Shown piece after piece: positions 6,528 through 10,686 of a stretch of 10,686 bases of DNA (its first letter is position 1; every line of letters begins with the position of its first letter). The translations under genes and the position numbers were made by a program. This DNA comes from Gammaproteobacteria bacterium (GTDB lineage: Bacteria; Pseudomonadota; Gammaproteobacteria; DSM-19610), in NCBI GenBank assembly GCA_030618475.1, contig JAUXDG010000080.1, forward strand, positions 1 to 10,686. The letters are read 5' to 3'. The notes beneath the pieces were generated by a model that ran no database searches, was not told where the DNA came from, and was given only the letters and a program-made list of their open reading frames with translations.

Positions 6528-7343
6528 CTACCTGGGACATGGCTTGAAAAAGCCCTTATCACTGAGTGCCTCCACGCATTGCTGCTCGGTTGGATTTCCC
6601 GTCAGGCCCTGCCCCCCGCGTTGGTCGGCAGATATTTCCCGGAACATTTGCAACAATTGTTGTGCGGCATGGCAGGCCGTCTGACCACTGCAGGCACCCT
6701 GCAGACCGCAGACCTTACCGACCAACAGCTCACACGCCGAAGGCGAGCGGTGACCGGCGACTTCACCCGTCTGCCCCGGCGACAAGACGGCCTGACCCGG
6801 CATGGGTTTCTGGCCACAGCTGACAAAGAATGCCTTGTCCTGGCCAGCCTCCTGGCACTGCCCGCTGGAGTGGGTCATGTAGTTGGGACTGTCGTTTGCT
6901 TTGCGCTCCTGTTGCTCCATCTCGAGCAGTTGCCGCGCCGGTTCGCAGGCCTTTACACTGCTGCACTCCTGGCTCAGGCCGCACACCCGGCGCACCAGCC
7001 GCTCACAGGGGGAATAGCCGACAATCGGAACACCGATCCATTGCTCGGCCCTGGGCCGTTCCGCTTGATCGGGGAGCTGGCGGGAACCCAGAATGGCTGC
7101 ATTGGGAACCGCCTGCCCGGAATGGATAATGAGTGTAGAACCATCCTGCAGCCTGTGCGCACCATCCCAGAGTTGCGTCTCCACTCCGCCCCTGAGGACG
7201 GTCGCCCGGTTGGTGCGTGGATCAACCCTGACCTCGCCGCCACCCACCAGCGGAGCCGACCATCCGGCCGCCTGCGACGTCACTGTAAACAACAGACAGA
7301 AAGCCAATGTCATGAAGACGATCAAACGATGAATTATTGACAT
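6528..7343 (-). CDS. Exported protein with two tandem six-cysteine modules, unknown function
   Basis: The 271-residue reading starts at the ATG at 7343, preceded by GGAG nine bases away. It begins with a signal peptide (IVFMTLAFCLLFTVTSQAA at 8-26, cut likely after QAA). The frame could be read from 7454, but that would hide the signal. Residues 27-85 look beta-rich (GGGEVRVDP, RGGVETQLWDG, STLIIHSG). Then come two homologous modules: Cys 113, 121, 127, 133, 163, 176 and Cys 204, 212, 218, 224, 256, 269. Shared text includes CExLVxxVCGL, ACxxAxQLLxM and DKxFFxxC. Even cysteine number and almost identical spacing point to three disulfides per module in the periplasm. I cannot assign a function; structural or binding roles are more likely than catalysis. 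It converges on the 155-residue gene (11-base gap) and is divergent from the hemerythrin-like gene. Confidence 0.85.
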   Translation of the reverse strand: MSIIHRLIVFMTLAFCLLFTVTSQAAGWSAPLVGGGEVRVDPRTNRATVLRGGVETQLWDGAHRLQDGSTLIIHSGQAVPNAAILGSRQLPDQAERPRAEQWIGVPIVGYSPCERLVRRVCGLSQECSSVKACEPARQLLEMEQQERKANDSPNYMTHSSGQCQEAGQDKAFFVSCGQKPMPGQAVLSPGQTGEVAGHRSPSACELLVGKVCGLQGACSGQTACHAAQQLLQMFREISADQRGGQGLTGNPTEQQCVEALSDKGFFKPCPR

Positions 7344-7477
7344 TTCCAGGCACTCCAAGTCGTTTAATTGAGAGTGTAGCAAGCCCACTACCCGTTCAGC
7401 ACCTGAAATTTTTGTGAAAAAGTGGTAACGTGTTGATAGTGTTGTCAGTTTCATTGCAATAACCGAGGTAGCATGGC

Positions 7478-7894
7478 ATGTATTCCGTGGGCGAACTGAA
7501 AAAACAGAATGAAGATATTTCTGAATTATGCGACGTATTGTCGGTACTTATTGAACACAGGTCACTGCACAACAACAGCTACGTCTGCGAACTCATGGCG
7601 CGCTTCAGGGAGAAGGTGTGGACGCACCTGGTATTCGAGGACAACACCATCTACGCAGAGCTTACCCGCCACAATGACAAATCGATCAGTGCCACCGCCC
7701 GCGGCTTTCACGACAGCGCCAGGGAAATCAGGAGCTGTTTTTCACACTATGTAAGGCACTGGTGTAAACCTGCTGTCGATAATGCTGACCACGATGCACT
7801 GCTGAAGGAGAGCAATGAGCTTTTCCGCCTGGTCAAAGAGCGGATTCATTACGAAAACGCGCACATGTTTCCGATGATCGAGGAGCAGCATTAA
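7478..7894 (+). CDS. Hemerythrin-like (HHE) iron-binding domain protein
   Basis: The 138-residue cytoplasmic protein is a single four-helix bundle. Helix 1 has IEHRSLHNN at 25-33 (His27), helix 2 has the standard HxxxE in THLVFEDNTIY at 49-59 (His50, Glu54), helix 3 has FHDSAREI at 77-84 with His90 and His94 further on, and helix 4 has RIHYENAHMFPMIEE at 122-136. In helix 4 the position that is normally the HxxxE histidine appears to be Arg122 ahead of Glu126, with His124 and His129 nearby, so the di-iron set may be atypical. Such proteins bind oxygen, sense it or nitric oxide, or store iron; which applies cannot be said. The start at 7478 has GAGGT at 7465-7469; an ATG at 7473 is out of frame. 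Its stop codon overlaps that of the opposing hydrolase gene. Confidence 0.82.
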   Translation: MYSVGELKKQNEDISELCDVLSVLIEHRSLHNNSYVCELMARFREKVWTHLVFEDNTIYAELTRHNDKSISATARGFHDSAREIRSCFSHYVRHWCKPAVDNADHDALLKESNELFRLVKERIHYENAHMFPMIEEQH

Positions 7895-8703
7895 TAGCTG
7901 CCAATAAAGCGCCCCAATTCCTGTTCGTATCGAGGCTGACTTTGCAGAAAGCCGCCGTTGTGGCCACCCTGCATTTTCACGAATACCTTTGGCTCACCGG
8001 CAGCCTGAAAAACTTTTTCGCCCAGGTAAAACGGGATGATGTCATCCTCCGGACTGTGCAGTACCAGTACCGGGCAGGCCACGCCTTTGAGGTATTCCGC
8101 CGTATCAAAGCCATAACGCAGCACGATGAACCGTGACAGAATCGGGAACAGGGATCCGGCGACGTCTCTTGCGGAACTGAAAGTTGACTCCAGAATCACG
8201 CCCCCGGCCTGCACCTGCGAAGCCAGATTGGCAGCCACAACGCCACCCAGGGAACGCCCGAACAGAATGATATCTTCGCCGTCGAAACCCCGTGTCCCAA
8301 TCAGGTAATGCCAGGCAGCGGCGGCGTCCTGATAGAGTCCGCGTTCACTGGGTTCACCCTGGCTCTGGCCATAGCCACGATAGTCGAAAATCAGCACGTT
8401 CAATCCAAGCCGGTGAAATACCGCGATCGATTCACCACGATGCGAGATATTGCCGGCATTACCGTGCAGAAACAGCAGCACCCGGTCCGATCCCTGACGC
8501 GGAATATACCAGCCATGCAACTTGACGCCGTCCTCAGTAGTCAGAAAAACATCTTCATACTCCAGGCCCCAGCTTGCCGGCGTGGCGCTGAGCAGGCGGT
8601 CCGGATAGAAGGTCATGCCAGCTTGCTGCAGATACATCCAGCCGTTCAGGACGAACAGGCCAATGAGTATCGCAGTAAGGCTGCCAGCTATATTTCCGTT
8701 CAC
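7891..8703 (-). CDS. Membrane-anchored alpha/beta hydrolase (BEM46/ABHD13-like)
   Basis: The 270-residue protein opens with one hydrophobic segment (about 8-29), likely an uncleaved anchor that places the enzyme at the membrane. The hydrolase core follows: the oxyanion-side motif LFLHGNAGN at 77-85, FDYRGYGQSQG at 106-116, the nucleophile elbow FGRSLGG at 148-154 with Ser151, the acid in HSPEDDIIP (most likely Asp220) and His248 in GGHNGG. All three catalytic residues are present and in order. Order and spacing match the BEM46/ABHD13 group of serine hydrolases, probable esterases or thioesterases with unknown substrate. The start is GTG at 8703, supported by GGGAGAGG at 8713-8720 nine bases before it. 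Its last codon overlaps the hemerythrin-like gene by four bases on the other strand. Confidence 0.92.
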   Translation of the reverse strand: MNGNIAGSLTAILIGLFVLNGWMYLQQAGMTFYPDRLLSATPASWGLEYEDVFLTTEDGVKLHGWYIPRQGSDRVLLFLHGNAGNISHRGESIAVFHRLGLNVLIFDYRGYGQSQGEPSERGLYQDAAAAWHYLIGTRGFDGEDIILFGRSLGGVVAANLASQVQAGGVILESTFSSARDVAGSLFPILSRFIVLRYGFDTAEYLKGVACPVLVLHSPEDDIIPFYLGEKVFQAAGEPKVFVKMQGGHNGGFLQSQPRYEQELGRFIGSY

Positions 8704-8906
8704 CCAGCCACGCCTCTCCCGGTAAGCAAAATCGGTATGCTGCCTTTATACTACACCGGCAACTGCAGCGATCAATATCCGCGAGTGAACTATCCGTTCA
8801 ATCACAGGCGTGGCGGTGTGATGTATGCCAGTAACAATGGGAACGTGCTATCTTTGACGTCTTCTCATGTACGCCGGATCAGATGGACCGGCACAGGGGC
8901 AAGTCG

Positions 8907-9509
8907 ATGAATCGATTCAACATCCCGGCCATTATCAAGTTTGCAGTCGGTATATTGCTGGTGCAGGGAGCGACTGTGCTGCTGGTATTTACGGCATTGC
9001 AAGCCAACCTCAGGGAAACCTGGCTGCTGATGCTATGCCTCGCGCTGCTGATCGGGTTACTTGCAGCGCTCTGGTTCTCCTCGATTGCCAGCCACTGCAA
9101 CCAGCAGACACTCGCCAGGGCCAGTGAAAAGTTCAACAAGGAGCGTGAACGGATACGCAGGCAGAGTGAAAAAGCGAAAACCAAAGAGATCAAGGACAGT
9201 CACCGCCAGCTTTTGCGTGAGACCAGGCGCGTGCAAAGCCGTTCCAGTGTAAAGCTCGGTGCCGCCCTGGCGGGACTGGCAACCGTGGGCATCGCTCTGT
9301 TTTTTACCCAGTTCATGACGCTGGGACTGCTTGCCCTGACCTTGACCGGCGGCGCACTGGTCGGTTACGGCGTGCGGGCGAGTCAGAACCATCTGCCCGG
9401 AAAACGTAAAACAATCACCGGGGTCACTATCGAGAAGATGGCAGACGCTGATAAAGCGAAAATACTCCTGCCACCGGCCAAAGAGACGCAGCGCAAGAGT
9501 CCCTGGTGA
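8907..9509 (+). CDS. Hypothetical membrane protein with central coiled coil
   Basis: This 200-residue protein is not one I can name. It has two hydrophobic helices near the N-terminus (about 8-31 and 40-61), a strongly charged helical stretch (about 66-113, with EKFNKERERIRRQSEKAKTK) that reads as a coiled coil, and two further hydrophobic helices (about 115-135 and 137-156). A basic, proline-containing tail ends RKSPW. By the positive-inside rule the charged middle is probably cytoplasmic, giving a hairpin-loop-hairpin inner-membrane topology. I prefer the ATG at 8907 because AGGGG at 8895-8899 lies seven bases before it; an in-frame ATG at 8883 has no such site. It is divergent from the hydrolase gene across about 200 bases in which I see no clear promoter, and converges with the AEC gene. 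Confidence 0.75.
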   Translation: MNRFNIPAIIKFAVGILLVQGATVLLVFTALQANLRETWLLMLCLALLIGLLAALWFSSIASHCNQQTLARASEKFNKERERIRRQSEKAKTKEIKDSHRQLLRETRRVQSRSSVKLGAALAGLATVGIALFFTQFMTLGLLALTLTGGALVGYGVRASQNHLPGKRKTITGVTIEKMADADKAKILLPPAKETQRKSPW

Positions 9510-9522
9510 ACGTGCACGCAAG

Positions 9523-9550
9523 TTAGGGCCATTTGTTTCCGCGGCCCTTA
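9523..9550. repeat. Hairpin between convergent genes, overlapping the AEC stop codon
   Basis: AGGGCC at 9525-9530 pairs with GGCCCT at 9543-9548; outer bases TTA/TAA can extend it imperfectly. It lies in the 38-base gap between two convergent genes and could act as a two-way 3' structure, although no T-run is present. Read on the minus strand it shares GCTWAGGGC, then CGCG, GAAA and CCCTAA in the same order as the 3913-3954 hairpin. Confidence 0.5.
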
Positions 9551-10471
9551 GCCGAGCAACCATCGATACCAGAGGGGCAATGTCACCAGGCTCAATACCG
9601 TGGTCACCGTCACGGTGGTGGCATACAGACCCACGTCCAGCTTATAACGATCACAGAAGACGATGCCGAGCACCATACTGGGCATGGCAGCCTCCATCAC
9701 CACCGCTGCGCGCAATTCACCGGACAGACCAATGACTGAAGCAAACAGGGCGACCAGGGCAGGAATCAACAATAGACGCAACAACAGCACTGGGACCACC
9801 GTTGGTAAATTACGCCACTGGGTACGATTCCACTCCAGACTCAAACCCAGGGAGAATAACATCAGCGGCACAACACCGCGTTCCAGCATCCCCAGCACAC
9901 CGGTCAACAGGGTGTACCTCTCTACGTCGAGCAGATTAAGTGACACCGCCAGAAACGCCGCCCACAAGGCGGGAATACGCAATAACTCACGCGTCATGTT
10001 GTGCACACCGGCCGCCGCTGTGCCATAACGGGCGGCGATCAGCACACCTAGCGTAAACAACAGCGGTGTACAGGCAAACAAATCGAACTGTATTGCCACG
10101 CTTCGCGCCCAGGGACCGAAGGTGGCTTCCAGCACAGGCAAACCAAAATAGGTCACGTTAGGAAAAGCGGCCGCCAGAATCACCGCCCCCCTCACCGCCG
10201 GCCGCGCTTTGCAGACCCGACAGACCAGCGAACTCAATAGAAAACCGGCAAAAACAGCAAAGGCAGCTGATAATGCGATAAAAAAGCTGGTATTGCCCAG
10301 TTCCGCTTCCCATAACACGGATAACACCAACGCCGGCAGCAACAGGTAGTAAACCAGCGATGTCAGAACCTTGCGGGTCTGAACGGGTTCCAGACCCGCC
10401 GGCTTCAACCAGCGCCAGCCGATACCACAAAGGATCAGACCGGCCATTTGCACGAGTACTTCCAGCATCAT
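9548..10471 (-). CDS. AEC (auxin efflux carrier) family transporter
   Basis: The 307-residue integral membrane protein has about ten hydrophobic helices spread from residue 5 to the C-terminus in a five-plus-five arrangement, as expected for this family (usual length about 300-320). Family signatures include SLVYYLLLPALVLSVLW at 38-54, where a proline-containing helix break is expected, and FPNVTYFGLPVLEATFGP (about 105-122), the conserved NxxxxGLP region. The second half has VVPLMLFSLGLSLEW and an AAMPSMVLG stretch near the end, matching the repeated half. Bacterial members export or import small organic anions such as malate or malonate; the substrate here is unknown and no metabolic neighbour hints at one. 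Two consecutive ATGs (10471 and 10468) are possible starts, neither with a strong Shine-Dalgarno. It is probably a single-gene unit. Confidence 0.92.
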   Translation of the reverse strand: MMLEVLVQMAGLILCGIGWRWLKPAGLEPVQTRKVLTSLVYYLLLPALVLSVLWEAELGNTSFFIALSAAFAVFAGFLLSSLVCRVCKARPAVRGAVILAAAFPNVTYFGLPVLEATFGPWARSVAIQFDLFACTPLLFTLGVLIAARYGTAAAGVHNMTRELLRIPALWAAFLAVSLNLLDVERYTLLTGVLGMLERGVVPLMLFSLGLSLEWNRTQWRNLPTVVPVLLLRLLLIPALVALFASVIGLSGELRAAVVMEAAMPSMVLGIVFCDRYKLDVGLYATTVTVTTVLSLVTLPLWYRWLLG

Positions 10472-10557
10472 TCAACCGTTGTTTAAGACTCCGGACTACA
10501 CCACCACTATTCTCATCCCGATGTTATTGGAATTTTCCTGACTGAGCCATTACTCAC

Positions 10558-10586
10558 GATATCGCGCCGAAGGACGGCGCTCCTGC
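10558..10586 (-). repeat. REP-like palindrome with GCAGGAGC head
   Basis: Read on the minus strand, GCAGGAGC (10579-10586) leads into a perfect stem GCGCCG / CGGCGC (10575-10580 and 10564-10569) around a five-base loop, ending CGCGATATCG. This head-plus-stem layout matches the GTAGGAGCG-stem-CGCGA plan of repetitive extragenic palindromes known from Pseudomonas and relatives. On the plus strand a weaker outer pairing CCGAA/TTCGG is followed by TTATTTTATT, so a terminator role is an alternative. Only one copy is in the window, so repetition is unproven. Confidence 0.55.
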
Positions 10587-10677
10587 GCTTTCGGTTATTT
10601 TATTATCGGTTTTAAAATACGCCGCCTGAAACTGGTATCTTATGCGCACCAATTGCAGCTTCAGAGGCATTAAGCGC

Positions 10678-10686
10678 ATGGGACGT
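10678..10686 (+). CDS. Possible start of a gene running off the right edge
   Basis: ATG GGA CGT (Met-Gly-Arg) is preceded by AGAGG at 10663-10667, ten bases upstream, and an AT-rich stretch before that. Only three codons are visible. Met-Gly-Arg is how some YebC/PmpR-family regulators begin, but that is far too little to name the gene. Confidence 0.3.

Noticed and set aside
6579..7340. 253-codon plus-strand open frame opposite the six-cysteine gene
   Set aside because: The minus strand shows a signal peptide, a good ribosome site and duplicated cysteine modules, which cannot arise as a shadow.
7433..7462. TTGATA plus a weak CAATAA as a promoter for the hemerythrin-like gene
   Set aside because: The implied transcription start would fall on or just after the ribosome-binding site, leaving it unusable, and the -10 match is poor.

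Overview
The window looks like an ordinary chromosomal stretch of a moderately GC-rich gammaproteobacterium, probably a respiratory sulfur-oxidiser-like or Chromatiales-like lineage. That placement rests on gene style only: a periplasmic c-type cytochrome, a hemerythrin-like protein, a bacterial-type SprT protease, pyruvate phosphate dikinase, and a REP-like palindrome. I see no rRNA, tRNA, CRISPR array, transposase, phage gene or recognisable defence locus.

Layout. Bases 1-5896 form a minus-strand block, listed here in transcription order from the right: a cytidylate-kinase-like P-loop protein, a small exported monohaem cytochrome c, a SprT-family zinc metalloprotein, a GIY-YIG nuclease-like protein whose start overlaps the sprT stop as ATGA, pyruvate phosphate dikinase (ppdK), and a POT/PTR2 peptide transporter running off the left edge. 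Divergent from the kinase is a plus-strand gene for a 155-residue helical protein of unknown function. It converges, with an 11-base gap, on a minus-strand gene for an exported protein carrying two tandem six-cysteine modules. Next come a plus-strand hemerythrin-like gene and a minus-strand alpha/beta hydrolase whose stop codons share the bases TTAA. They are followed by a plus-strand four-helix membrane/coiled-coil protein and a convergent minus-strand AEC-family transporter. A REP-like hairpin and the probable start of another plus-strand gene close the window. No gene-free stretch exceeds 300 bases; the longest are 735-1011, 10472-10677 and 8704-8906.

How the genes fit together. Most are housekeeping or single-function genes. 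The only clearly coupled pair is sprT with the GIY-YIG gene, a protease-like and a nuclease-like protein made from one message, which suggests but does not prove a joint role in DNA maintenance. ppdK interconverts pyruvate and PEP and stands alone.

The most notable observations are: (i) the transporter appears to lack its whole middle, joining an N-terminal half in frame to the extreme C-terminal segment; (ii) the twin six-cysteine protein has almost identical cysteine spacing in both copies; (iii) a 26-base palindromic insert lies between 7-base direct repeats, as an insertion scar would, and its arm sequence recurs on both sides of the 155-residue gene; (iv) two similar hairpins swallow the stop codons of unrelated genes. 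I do not see a convincing new multi-gene system.
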